DNA of 64,000 nt from UBA5314 sp964635975 (GTDB lineage: Bacteria > Bacillota > Syntrophomonadia > Syntrophomonadales > Syntrophomonadaceae). The notes under the pieces were generated by a model. That model was not told the origin of the DNA. It worked only from the letters and a program-made list of their open reading frames with translations, and made no database searches. Positions 52,354 to 60,528 of the stretch are shown here, piece after piece (within the stretch, counting starts at the first letter, position 1; every line of letters starts with the position of its first letter). The DNA lies in assembly GCA_964635975.1 (NCBI GenBank), contig CAZWPO010000014.1, forward strand, positions 14,801 through 78,800, given 5' to 3'. The position numbers and the translations under genes were made by a program.

Positions 52354-53409
52354 ATGGAAAAAGTATTGATGAAAGGCAATGAGGCCCTGGCCGAAGGAGC
52401 TATTAGAGCAGGATGCAAGGCTTTTTTTGGCTATCCCATCACTCCTTCCAGTGAACTGGCCGAATATATGGCCCGCACCATGCCCAGAATCGGCGGGGTT
52501 TTTGTGCAGGCGGAAAGTGAATTTGCAGCCATCAATATGGTATATGGGGGAGCTTCCACAGGAGCACGGGTTATGACCGCTTCTTCAGGCCCCGGCTTAA
52601 GCCTGAAGCAGGAAGGGATATCTTTTATTGCCGAGGCTGAACTGCCCTGCTTGATAGTAAATCTGTCCCGCGGGGGCCCGGGCTTAGGCGGTATTCAACC
52701 ATCCCAGGCTGACTATTTCCAGGCGACCCGCGGCGGAGGTCACGGCGATTATCGTACCATAGTTCTCGCACCATCCGGCGTTCAAGAGATGATGGACTTT
52801 GCTTTTCAGGGATATGACCTGGCGGACCGCTACCGCACCCCGGTTTTGATCCTGGCCGAAGGCACTCTGGGGCAGATGATGGAGCCTATAGTCATGCCCG
52901 AACCGGTTACCGAATTTGTGGACAAGCCCTGGGCTACCACTGGATGTGTAAACCGGGCTCCCAATGTTGTAAACACACTCCATCTATCGCCGGAATTTCT
53001 AGAAGAAAGAAACATACACCTCAATAATAAATATAAAGAGATTTGTGCTCAAGAGCAGCGGGCTGAGACCTATATGGTGGAAGATGCTGACCTGGTGGTT
53101 GTGGCTTACGGCATAATCGGTCGCATAGTCAAACGCTCGGTGATGGAAGCTCGCAAACGGGGACGAAAAGTCGGTTTGATCAGGCCGATAACTCTGTGGC
53201 CCTTTCCGGAGAAAGTCGTTTCTGAGATCGCTCAGACTGCCAAACGCTTTTTATCCATCGAGATAAGCATGGGGCAGATGATTGAGGATATTCGCCTGGC
53301 TGTGAACGGAAGGGTGCCGGTGGATTTCTATGGACGCATAGGAATAACTCCCAGCCCCGAAGAGCTATTCCGGCAGATAGTGGCAGTTATGGAAAGGGAG
53401 GGATACTAA
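52354..53409 (+). CDS. 2-oxoacid:acceptor oxidoreductase, alpha subunit
   Basis: The 351-residue subunit has the family start KVLMKGNEALAEGAI, then FGYPITPSSELAEYM, and the C-terminal domain with GLIRPITLWPFPE. With the next genes it forms a VorB/KorA-type enzyme that oxidises (or reductively makes) 2-oxoacyl substrates with CoA and ferredoxin. Whether it prefers 2-oxoglutarate or branched 2-oxoacids cannot be told. ATG at 52354 follows AAAGGGAG. The stop codon overlaps the beta subunit start. Confidence 0.92.
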   Translation: MEKVLMKGNEALAEGAIRAGCKAFFGYPITPSSELAEYMARTMPRIGGVFVQAESEFAAINMVYGGASTGARVMTASSGPGLSLKQEGISFIAEAELPCLIVNLSRGGPGLGGIQPSQADYFQATRGGGHGDYRTIVLAPSGVQEMMDFAFQGYDLADRYRTPVLILAEGTLGQMMEPIVMPEPVTEFVDKPWATTGCVNRAPNVVNTLHLSPEFLEERNIHLNNKYKEICAQEQRAETYMVEDADLVVVAYGIIGRIVKRSVMEARKRGRKVGLIRPITLWPFPEKVVSEIAQTAKRFLSIEISMGQMIEDIRLAVNGRVPVDFYGRIGITPSPEELFRQIVAVMEREGY

Positions 53410-54149
53410 TGAAAATTGTAGCGAAAAGACCGGAGAGTCTTAGAACCACCCAATTCCACTATTGCCCTGGCTGTACTCATGGCATTATTCATAGAATCCT
53501 TGCTGAATGCCTGGATGAGATGAACCTGAGAGAGCGGGCTATCGGAATCTGCCCGGTAGGTTGCTCCGTGCTGGCCTATGATTATTTCAACTTTGACACT
53601 TTAGAAGCAGCTCACGGCCGGGCTCCTGCTATTGCCACCGGCATAAAAAGGCTGCTGCCCGACCGCTGTTTAATCACTTACCAGGGTGACGGGGATCTGG
53701 CTTCTATTGGAATGGGGGAAATAGTCCATGCTGCTCACCGAGGGGAAAAGATAACGGTTATTTTCGTGAATAATGCTATATATGGCATGACCGGAGGGCA
53801 GATGGCGCCCACTACACTCTTGGGACAGGTGACAACTACCTCGCCTTATGGACGATCGATTGAAGGCGCAGGTTATCCGGTAAGAATGGCGGAACTCCTA
53901 TCCATAACCGATGGAGCAGCCTATATCGCACGTACCGCTGTCAACACTCCGGCCAATGTGAATAAAACCAAAAAGGCTTTGAAAAAAGCTATTCAGACCC
54001 AGATGAAGGGACTGGGCTTCACCATGGTGGAAGTTCTTTCCACCTGCCCGACCAACTGGGGTTTAAGCCCGGTTGAAGCTCTGAAGTGGGTTGGTGAAGA
54101 AATGATACCCTATTACCCGCTTGGTGAATTCAAGGTCAAGGAGGAATAA
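53409..54149 (+). CDS. 2-oxoacid:acceptor oxidoreductase, beta (TPP) subunit
   Basis: The 246-residue thiamine-diphosphate subunit shows HYCPGCTHGIIH, the TPP-binding GDGDLASIGMGE followed by NNAIYGMTGGQMAPTT. The start overlaps the alpha-subunit stop by one base (TAATG), and the gamma subunit follows after 4 bp. Confidence 0.93.
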   Translation: MKIVAKRPESLRTTQFHYCPGCTHGIIHRILAECLDEMNLRERAIGICPVGCSVLAYDYFNFDTLEAAHGRAPAIATGIKRLLPDRCLITYQGDGDLASIGMGEIVHAAHRGEKITVIFVNNAIYGMTGGQMAPTTLLGQVTTTSPYGRSIEGAGYPVRMAELLSITDGAAYIARTAVNTPANVNKTKKALKKAIQTQMKGLGFTMVEVLSTCPTNWGLSPVEALKWVGEEMIPYYPLGEFKVKEE

Positions 54150-54153
54150 CGGC

Positions 54154-54705
54154 ATGGCTAAAGAACAACAAGTTTTATTTGCCGGCTTTGGAGGTCAGGG
54201 TGTTCTTGCTATGGGCTTGTTTGTTTCCCACGCGGCCATGCACATCGGTAAAAACGTATCCTGGGTGCCCTCCTACGGGGCCGAGATGCGCGGTGGTACG
54301 GCCAATTGTCTGGTAACCATATCAGATGAAGAGATAAGCTCTCCCTTAACTGAAAATCCGACGGCAGCTATAATTATGAATCGCCCTTCGATGGATAAAT
54401 TTGAAGACAGGATAAGGAAAAACGGCACTCTGGTCATCAATACGTCCCTGGTAGATCGGGATCCCAGGCGCAGTGATTTACAAATCCTGGCCATGCCGGT
54501 CAATCAGGTTGCCGAAGCGGTCGGCAATCCTCGTGGTGCGAATATGATCCTGTTGGGTGCTTACGTTGCTAAAACCGGGATTGTAAAGCTGGAAGATGCT
54601 ATTGATGCCTTCCCTATAGTATTCAAAGGGAAGAGCGATAAGGTTATAAGCAATAACCGAGAGGCTTTTCTCATTGGGGTGGAATATGCCCGGGAAAATT
54701 GGTAA
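54154..54705 (+). CDS. 2-oxoacid:acceptor oxidoreductase, gamma subunit
   Basis: The 183-residue subunit carries the family segments FAGFGGQGVLAMGLF, SYGAEMRGGTANC and MNRPSM. It completes the four-subunit enzyme. ATG at 54154 follows AAGGAGG. Its end overlaps the start of larE by about 20 bp. Confidence 0.92.
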   Translation: MAKEQQVLFAGFGGQGVLAMGLFVSHAAMHIGKNVSWVPSYGAEMRGGTANCLVTISDEEISSPLTENPTAAIIMNRPSMDKFEDRIRKNGTLVINTSLVDRDPRRSDLQILAMPVNQVAEAVGNPRGANMILLGAYVAKTGIVKLEDAIDAFPIVFKGKSDKVISNNREAFLIGVEYARENW

Positions 54706-55477
54706 TAAAGAAAAACTAGAGCTTTTAAAAGATATACTTGCGTCTGAAGAAAAAATTGCGCTAGCCTACTCTGGTGGTATGGACAGCGCATTTCTTCTCT
54801 GGTGTCTCACCCGCTTTTTTGACCGGAGCCAAGTTTGGGCCGTTAATTTTGTTTCAGAGATTGTTCCGAAAGGACATTTTCTCCGGGCTATACGCTTTGC
54901 CAAAGATTTTGGGGCTCGAATGCTGATTATTCCAGGGCCAGAAATGCACGAACCGGATTTTATCAAAAATGATGATTTACGATGTTACCACTGCAAAAAA
55001 GGACGCCTGGCTTTGTTGGAGACACATAATCTGCTGCGGGGATTTCGAATCTCCGACGGGACCCAGTATGATGATTTGGGCCAGCACAGGCCAGGAAGAA
55101 GAGCTTCGGAAGAGCACGGTGTATTCAGCCCTTTACTTGAAGCCGGAATTGGGAAAGAGGACATACGCAGATATGCAAAAGACTTAAATCTGCCTATAGC
55201 CGATATGATGCCCGAATCATGCCTTGCTACTAGGGTTGCCAGCGGAGTGATTATCGATCCCGCCCACATTGCAGCCATAGACAACGCAGAATACCTGCTC
55301 AAGAAGCTGGGTTTTAAACTGGTAAGAGTAAGGACATCGATCGACAGGGCGCGTCTGGAGTTTCTTCCTCAGGATATCGACCGGGCCAGAGGCATGGCAG
55401 ATCAGATTATTGGCACACTGGCAGACATCGGCTGGTATAATGTTGACGAAAGGCTAAATATTTACGGGGGATTATAA
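54686..55477 (+). CDS. larE: LarE-type sulfur transferase/PP-loop synthase
   Basis: The protein of about 263 residues has the PP-loop YSGGMDSAFLL, a CYHCKKGRL segment and PESCLATRV, which contains the Cys that serves as sacrificial sulfur donor in Lactobacillus LarE. It would insert sulfur into the nickel-pincer cofactor precursor made by LarB. ATG at 54686 (behind GGGGTGG) lies inside the end of the gamma-subunit gene; an earlier in-frame start at 54674 cannot be excluded. larB follows after 5 bp. Confidence 0.87.
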   Translation: MPGKIGNKEKLELLKDILASEEKIALAYSGGMDSAFLLWCLTRFFDRSQVWAVNFVSEIVPKGHFLRAIRFAKDFGARMLIIPGPEMHEPDFIKNDDLRCYHCKKGRLALLETHNLLRGFRISDGTQYDDLGQHRPGRRASEEHGVFSPLLEAGIGKEDIRRYAKDLNLPIADMMPESCLATRVASGVIIDPAHIAAIDNAEYLLKKLGFKLVRVRTSIDRARLEFLPQDIDRARGMADQIIGTLADIGWYNVDERLNIYGGL

Positions 55478-55482
55478 GGAGT

Positions 55483-56259
55483 ATGAATAGAGCTAGACTC
55501 ATGAACCTGTTAGAAGAGGTCAGCAAGGGGGAAAAGACTCCTGCCGAAGCCTGCGAAGAAATTGGAATAATGCCATACGAAGATCTGGGCTTTGCCAGGG
55601 TCGACCATCACCGCTCTATGCGTGATCATTTCCCGGAAGTGGTATTCTGCCCGGGAAAGAGCGATGAGCAGATAAAGCGCATTTTTTCCGCTCTGGCGAA
55701 AAAGAACGAGAATGTGATCGGGACAAGAGCTGACAGGTCAACATACCTGGCTTTGATAGATGAGCTGCCCGAAATCCAATACAGCGAATTGGGCCGGGTG
55801 CTTTATCTGAAGGGGGAATTAAAAAAAACAGCCGGTTCGGTGATGGTGTTGTCGGCAGGAACTGCTGATATCCCGGTCGCTGAAGAGGCTGCAGTTTGCC
55901 TTGAGCTCATGGGTGTCGAGGTAGAAAGGGCTTATGATGTTGGAGTTGCTGGGCTGCACAGACTTATAGAAGTGCTGCCCAGAATCAATTCCGCTCAGGT
56001 GGTCATTGTCGCAGCGGGAATGGAAGGAGCCCTGGCTAGTGTAGTCGGAGGGATGACCAGGAAACCTATAATAGCCGTTCCTACCAGCATCGGCTATGGC
56101 TCAAGTTTTGAGGGTCTGGCGGCACTTCTAGCTATGTTGAATACTTGTGCGAGCGGTGTTGCTGTGGTGAATATCGACAACGGATTTGGAGCAGCCGCCA
56201 TGGCCTGCGCAATTCTAGGGAGCAGCATGGATAAACCTTCTAGCCAGGGCATAATATAG
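55483..56259 (+). CDS. larB: Nickel pincer cofactor biosynthesis protein LarB
   Basis: The 258-residue protein matches LarB: an N-terminal helical region, then an AIR-carboxylase-like core with LSAGTADIPVAEEAA, VVIVAAGMEGALASVVGG and PTSIGYGSSFEGLAALL. LarB carboxylates and hydrolyses nicotinic acid adenine dinucleotide to begin pincer cofactor synthesis. ATG at 55483 follows AAGGAG. The expected nickel insertase LarC and the lactate racemase LarA are not in the window. Confidence 0.92.
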   Translation: MNRARLMNLLEEVSKGEKTPAEACEEIGIMPYEDLGFARVDHHRSMRDHFPEVVFCPGKSDEQIKRIFSALAKKNENVIGTRADRSTYLALIDELPEIQYSELGRVLYLKGELKKTAGSVMVLSAGTADIPVAEEAAVCLELMGVEVERAYDVGVAGLHRLIEVLPRINSAQVVIVAAGMEGALASVVGGMTRKPIIAVPTSIGYGSSFEGLAALLAMLNTCASGVAVVNIDNGFGAAAMACAILGSSMDKPSSQGII

Positions 56260-56286
56260 TGTAAGCCTTTGCCGGGGGGTTGTTAA

Positions 56287-56793
56287 ATGAAACGCTTTGT
56301 AATTCTGGTTGAAAAATACCTGATTCGTATTGTGATACTAAGCGCAGTGGCGCTGGTAGTTGTACAGGGGATGATGACCCGAGATGATTATCGATTTTAT
56401 CTAAGTGTCGGGGAACGTATGGAAGGGCAGAAATATGAACAGGTGCTTGGCAAGGATGGAGAATCTCTTTCTTCCAACTCTCAGGAAATTGCTGCTTCGC
56501 AGGCCCAGACCCAATCACCGGATGCGGTTTTGACAATATCGCTTGATAAATTTTCGTCCTTGCCCAGGGCATTCGTCCTGGTCAACCATAGAAAAGCGTC
56601 TGATTTCAGTGAGAAACAAGTGCGTCTGGAGCTCATGGCTGGAGACGTAGTAGAAATTGATGCCACCTATTACAATTTCCCGGTAGCATTTAAAGTTACA
56701 GATACATCCGCAAATATCAGCAGTCCACAAAAAAACCAGACCTTCCAGACCAACCAGGGGATAGTAATGCTCGGTAAAGTAGTAGTAAAATAA
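56287..56793 (+). CDS. Hypothetical membrane-anchored protein, 168 aa
   Basis: I do not recognise the family. One N-terminal hydrophobic helix (about 11-28) anchors a hydrophilic extracytoplasmic part with a Gln/Ser-rich stretch around residues 60-78 and a small beta-rich C-terminal domain containing LVNHRKASDF and NQGIVMLGKVVVK. It lies 27 bp after larB, with GGGGGG-type sequence before ATG, and is followed by a strong hairpin, so it probably closes that operon. Confidence 0.5.
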   Translation: MKRFVILVEKYLIRIVILSAVALVVVQGMMTRDDYRFYLSVGERMEGQKYEQVLGKDGESLSSNSQEIAASQAQTQSPDAVLTISLDKFSSLPRAFVLVNHRKASDFSEKQVRLELMAGDVVEIDATYYNFPVAFKVTDTSANISSPQKNQTFQTNQGIVMLGKVVVK

Positions 56794-56822
56794 GCCTAGA
56801 TCAGAAATATTAGTTTTGAGCG

Positions 56823-56850
56823 GCCGGGGAACAGCCCCGGCAGTCTCCTT
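56823..56850 (+). terminator. Strong hairpin ending the kor-lar operon
   Basis: GCCGGGG (56823-56829) and CCCCGGC (56835-56841) with a five-base loop. It is very stable, though the following T-run is interrupted (AGTCTCCTTT). Confidence 0.65.
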
Positions 56851-56942
56851 TAAGCGATCTATGACTATTGAAAGGCTGTCTAAATAAATAATACGATCAT
56901 AGTTGCGATTTTACGAGCAGCTTACGGCGGGGAGTGTGTAGT

Positions 56943-57380
56943 ATGGAAATAGGAAGTAAAGTGGTGGCCACAGCCGCTATTAAGATGGCCATGACTGCCT
57001 CCCGGGCAGAAGAGACCCAACTTAAGAAAGACCTCTGGGATGAATATGCAGTTAAAGCAGTTGCGGTGGATTTCGGAGGGGAATTCATCAGCTCGGTAGG
57101 GAAGATCGTTGAAAGATCAGTAGTGGCCGCCAAGCGGGAGGGGGTCATTAAAGATACTCACTCCGATGAAGGGGCTATAGCTGGAGCGGCACGTGAAGCG
57201 GTCAACCAGATCATGAGCAAGGCCCTGGGATTGAATGTAGGCGGGAAAATCGGCATCGCCCGCCATAAAGACCATGTCAGCGTCGCGATTTTTGCCGGTA
57301 TTGGCTTGCTGCATCTGGATGAAGTTGCCATAGGCCTTGGACACCGGGCGGCGTCGCCTGGCAGTGAGAAAGGGTGGTAG
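56943..57380 (+). CDS. HutP-like RNA-binding antitermination protein
   Basis: The 145-residue protein resembles HutP, the L-histidine- and Mg-dependent RNA-binding antiterminator of the Bacillus hut operon. Its length, the repeated alpha/beta layout, the DTHSDEGAIAGAAREA segment and the IARHKDHVSVAIFAGIG stretch fit the family. No hut gene is present; instead it immediately precedes aroH. ATG at 56943 follows GGGGAG. Ligand and RNA target are therefore unknown; a role in aromatic amino acid regulation is inference from position. Confidence 0.78.
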   Translation: MEIGSKVVATAAIKMAMTASRAEETQLKKDLWDEYAVKAVAVDFGGEFISSVGKIVERSVVAAKREGVIKDTHSDEGAIAGAAREAVNQIMSKALGLNVGGKIGIARHKDHVSVAIFAGIGLLHLDEVAIGLGHRAASPGSEKGW

Positions 57381-57382
57381 CT

Positions 57383-57751
57383 GTGCTAATTCGAGGTATT
57401 CGTGGAGCTACCACAATCACCAGGGATGCTTCAAGTGAAGTATTGGCAGCGACATCTGAATTGCTGGAGAAAATTAGCGAGAGCAACGGCTTTGAGATCT
57501 CTGATATCGCCAGCGTGTTTTTTTCGGTTACAAGCGACATAAAATCGGACTTTCCGGCAGTTGCCGCCAGGGCACTGGGATGGGACAGAGTGCCCATGTT
57601 ATGCTTTCAGGAAATCGAGGTCCCCGGATCCTTAAAGCTGTGCATTCGGGTGCTCATACATATCAATACAGAGAAAAGCCAGGAAGAAATCCGCCACATA
57701 TATCTGAAAGGCGCAAGAGTTTTAAGGCAGGATTTAGCTGATGCTACGTAG
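57383..57751 (+). CDS. aroH: Chorismate mutase, AroH type
   Basis: The protein of about 122 residues is the trimeric AroH-class chorismate mutase, converting chorismate to prephenate. LIRGIRGATTITRD at the start, VFFSVTSDIKSDFPA, ARALGW, MLCFQEIEVPGSL and CIRVLIHINT with the active-site Arg are present. GTG at 57383 follows AAAGGGTGG and gives the usual start; GTG at 57374 would overlap hutP. It feeds the tyrA product downstream. Confidence 0.9.
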   Translation: MLIRGIRGATTITRDASSEVLAATSELLEKISESNGFEISDIASVFFSVTSDIKSDFPAVAARALGWDRVPMLCFQEIEVPGSLKLCIRVLIHINTEKSQEEIRHIYLKGARVLRQDLADAT

Positions 57752-57787
57752 ATCAATCAAAAAGTTCAAACCTTAATTAAAGGTCAC

Positions 57788-57859
57788 CCGGAGGCGAAGG
57801 GCAAGGCCGTTTATAGCCTGCGGAGGCAGGCTGGGTATGGGGACGCGCCTCGCCTTCGG
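57788..57859. ncRNA. Structured intergenic segment, possible RNA or repeat
   Basis: An outer stem CCGGAGGCGAAG (57788-57799) with CCTCGCCTTCGG (57848-57859) has 11 of 12 pairs including one G-T, and encloses a second perfect hairpin AGCCTGC (57815-57821) with GCAGGCT (57826-57832). It is not followed by a T-run and matches no RNA class I recognise. It lies in the 190-bp space between aroH and the convergent yjbQ gene. Strand is undetermined. Confidence 0.4.
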
Positions 57860-57941
57860 TCAAGGAATGCCCCCGATGTGCTAGATTGGGTGGGATCAAT
57901 TAAACGCCGCAGACATTCGCTTTTTTTGTCCCCCTTAGTGT

Positions 57942-58355
57942 TTATTCTCCCAAGGCTTTGATGACCACTCTTTTGCGTCTCTGCCCATCGAACTCGGCAT
58001 AGAAGACTTCCTGCCAGGGGCCCAGATCCAGGTCTCCTGATGTAATGGGAATTATGACCTGATGATGAATAAGCAGGTTTTTTAGATGCGCGTCACCATT
58101 TACTTCTCCAGTACGGTGGTGATTATAGTCCAGGCCCTGAGGAGCAAGTTTCTCCAGCAAAATATCCAGGTCTTCAAGAATGCCAGACTCATTGTCATTG
58201 ACAAAAACTCCTGCTGTAATATGCATAGCGCTGACCAGAATCATCCCCTCCTGAATGCCGCTCTTCGTGCATATGCTCCGAACCAGGTCGGTTATGCGCA
58301 CGTATTCGCGTCTCTTCTGGGTATCGAACCAAAGATATTCAGTATATGACTTCAT
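57942..58355 (-). CDS. YjbQ (UPF0047) family protein
   Basis: The 137-residue protein fits the YjbQ/UPF0047 family, recently named secondary thiamine-phosphate synthase because some members have weak activity. Seen are the VSAMHITAGVFVNDNESG segment, LDYNHHRTGEVNGDAHLKN and LGPWQEVFYAEFDG, with conserved His residues. Physiological function is unclear. ATG at 58355 follows GGAGGTAA. The nitrilase-like gene lies upstream in the same direction. Confidence 0.88.
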   Translation of the reverse strand: MKSYTEYLWFDTQKRREYVRITDLVRSICTKSGIQEGMILVSAMHITAGVFVNDNESGILEDLDILLEKLAPQGLDYNHHRTGEVNGDAHLKNLLIHHQVIIPITSGDLDLGPWQEVFYAEFDGQRRKRVVIKALGE

Positions 58356-58388
58356 GCTCCATTACCTCCATGATCAACATCCGATTCA

Positions 58389-59240
58389 TTACCTGTTTGT
58401 TATGTCATCTCTACGCCAGTTCAGATCATATAGATCACTGCGCCTCTGTTTAAGAACCGGGATCTGGCTGCGGACCTCATTAAGAGCTGATAGATTCAGG
58501 TCCACTACCAGGATTTCCTCGTCATCCCCGGCAGATCCGACAACTTGGCCCCATGGATCCACAAGCATGGAGTGCCCCCAGGCCAGGTAGGATGAATTTC
58601 TGTTAAGAGCCGGGGAAGCAGCCGCAACGAAAACCTGATTGTCAACTGCCCGGGAGCGCATTAAAAGCTCCCAGTGCAGCGGCCCGGTAGTGCGGTTAAA
58701 GGCCCCTGGAACCACCAGGATCTGAGAACCGCGCAGCGCGGCCAGGCGCGATAGTTCCGGAAAGCGAATGTCGTAACAGATAAGTACTGAAAAACACAGC
58801 CCGTCATGTTGGAAGACGCATAGATCCTTACCGGAGCTCAGGCTGTCCGACTCTCGGAAGGTTATACTACCCGGGATGTCTATGTCGAAAAGATGCATCT
58901 TGCGATACTGCCCCAATAACTCTCCCCGGCTCCCGAATATGAACGATGTATTGTATATCCGGCCTTCGTTATCCAGTTCCGGAATGGATCCCCCTACCAG
59001 CATGACCCCATACAAGGACGCTAACTCACCCAGAAGAATTGTAGTGGGGCCTCCATAGGGCTCAGCATATTCTCGAAAACGCCCGGCTTGATAAGGAGCA
59101 TTAAAAATCTCCGGTAGTACGACTACCCGGGCGCCCTGAAGGGCCGCTTCTTTTACCATCCGGGCAGCTTTGCCCAGATTTGTACTCTTATCTTCTTCAA
59201 CCTGCATCTGCAGTATAGCCATTTTAAGAAAATCACCCAT
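58389..59240 (-). CDS. Carbon-nitrogen hydrolase (Nit2/omega-amidase-like)
   Basis: The 283-residue protein has the Glu-Lys-Cys triad of the nitrilase superfamily: Glu in VVLPEIFNAPYQ, Lys in GQYRKMHLFDID, Cys in VLICYDIRFPELSR. The sequence around these residues resembles Nit2-type omega-amidases, which hydrolyse 2-oxoglutaramate or 2-oxosuccinamate, so an amide repair role is likely. ATG at 59240 follows AGGTTAT. It is transcribed opposite to the aromatic genes. Confidence 0.85.
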   Translation of the reverse strand: MGDFLKMAILQMQVEEDKSTNLGKAARMVKEAALQGARVVVLPEIFNAPYQAGRFREYAEPYGGPTTILLGELASLYGVMLVGGSIPELDNEGRIYNTSFIFGSRGELLGQYRKMHLFDIDIPGSITFRESDSLSSGKDLCVFQHDGLCFSVLICYDIRFPELSRLAALRGSQILVVPGAFNRTTGPLHWELLMRSRAVDNQVFVAAASPALNRNSSYLAWGHSMLVDPWGQVVGSAGDDEEILVVDLNLSALNEVRSQIPVLKQRRSDLYDLNWRRDDITNR

Positions 59241-59476
59241 ATGATAACCTCCGCTGTCGACAATGTACTGGCTGATTAAAAATTGAGGCGGAATTCGGCA
59301 CGAAAATAATTGTTAGAGAGCCTGCCAGGAAAGCTTTATGCCAACAATATAGCATAAATGGCACAGCAAGCCAAAAAATTAAGGAGGGAAGGCGATGTTT
59401 GCTTAAATATTCTTTAATAATATGCACTAATTCTATAGAATATAGAACAGGACAAAGCTTAAAGGCGGGAAAAGGA

Positions 59477-60307
59477 ATGAAGCCTTACAAACTGGCTTAT
59501 CGAAAGAGCAAGGAAGAGAACACCATGGTTGCAGTTAAGGGTCTGCGGACCGAGGCAGTCATCGGGGAAGGGCACTGCACCATAATCGCTGGACCCTGTG
59601 CTGTGGAAAACCGTGAAGACTACCTGGCTTTGGCATTATTTTTAGCCGATGCTGGTGCGAACGTCTTGCGCGGCGGCCTGTACAAACCACGCACCTCACC
59701 CTATTCTTTCAAAGGATTGGGCAGCGAGGGATTAAGCGTTTTACAGGAAGCGCGAGAGATTACGGGATTGCCTACGGTCAGTGAGATAATGGATGTTCGT
59801 GATCTTGATATACTGTACCCCTGCGTAGATGTATTCCAAATCGGGAGTCGCAATATGCAGAATTACTCACTCCTGGAGGAGATGGGTAGAATCGATAAAC
59901 CGGTTATGCTAAAAAGAGGACTATCCGCCACGATAGAAGAATGGCTGCTGGCAGCTGAATATATATTGAGTGAGGGGAACCACCAGCTCATCCTGTGTGA
60001 ACGCGGCATCCGGACCTTCGAGCCATACACTCGCAATACCATAGACATCAGCGCTGTCCCCATAATCAAGGAACTGAGCCACCTTCCCATTATCGTCGAT
60101 CCCAGCCACGCCACGGGAAAGTGGAAAATGGTCACTCCAGTAGCCAAGGCAGCGATCGCAGCTGGTGCAGACGGCATAATGGTTGAGGTGCATCAAGATC
60201 CCGATAATGCTCTCTCTGACGGAAAACAATCGCTTACCCGCGAGAATTTCCTGCAGCTCTACGGCAAGATAAAGATACTGGCTCAGCTGGAAGGAAAACA
60301 GCTCTAG
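59477..60307 (+). CDS. aroF: DAHP synthase, core-only form (copy 1)
   Basis: The 276-residue enzyme condenses phosphoenolpyruvate and erythrose 4-phosphate, the first shikimate step. It is a class I-beta (KDOPS-like) DAHP synthase: IIAGPCAVENREDY, LRGGLYKPRTSPYSF, QIGSRNMQNYSLL, LKRGLSATIEEWL, CERGIRTFE and DPSHATGKWKMV are all present. It lacks the N-terminal ferredoxin-like regulatory domain that the second copy has, and so may be feedback-insensitive. ATG at 59477 follows GGCGGGAAAAGGA. Confidence 0.9.
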   Translation: MKPYKLAYRKSKEENTMVAVKGLRTEAVIGEGHCTIIAGPCAVENREDYLALALFLADAGANVLRGGLYKPRTSPYSFKGLGSEGLSVLQEAREITGLPTVSEIMDVRDLDILYPCVDVFQIGSRNMQNYSLLEEMGRIDKPVMLKRGLSATIEEWLLAAEYILSEGNHQLILCERGIRTFEPYTRNTIDISAVPIIKELSHLPIIVDPSHATGKWKMVTPVAKAAIAAGADGIMVEVHQDPDNALSDGKQSLTRENFLQLYGKIKILAQLEGKQL

Positions 60308-60528
60308 GGTACTCGGCACAAAAAATGTATGATTAGGGCTGGCAGCTCTATGCGCTTCGTGTTATTCTTTATAATGTAGGATGGTAGGCTCGCGATTGAG
60401 TCAAAAAATGTAGTATGGCAGGACGGTGGGAAATATTTACCATGGATTAGTATGCCATTGGTGATAATATTCGCCTGTGGCTTTTTATTTTCCCATCCCC
60501 GCAGCGAAAAAGGGAGGAAGAGTTTCAG

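Noticed and set aside
59287..59303. Sequence GGAATTCGGCACGA resembling a cloning-adaptor sequence
   Set aside because: The match stops one base short of the commonly used adaptor and lies in a continuous natural intergenic region; chance is likely.
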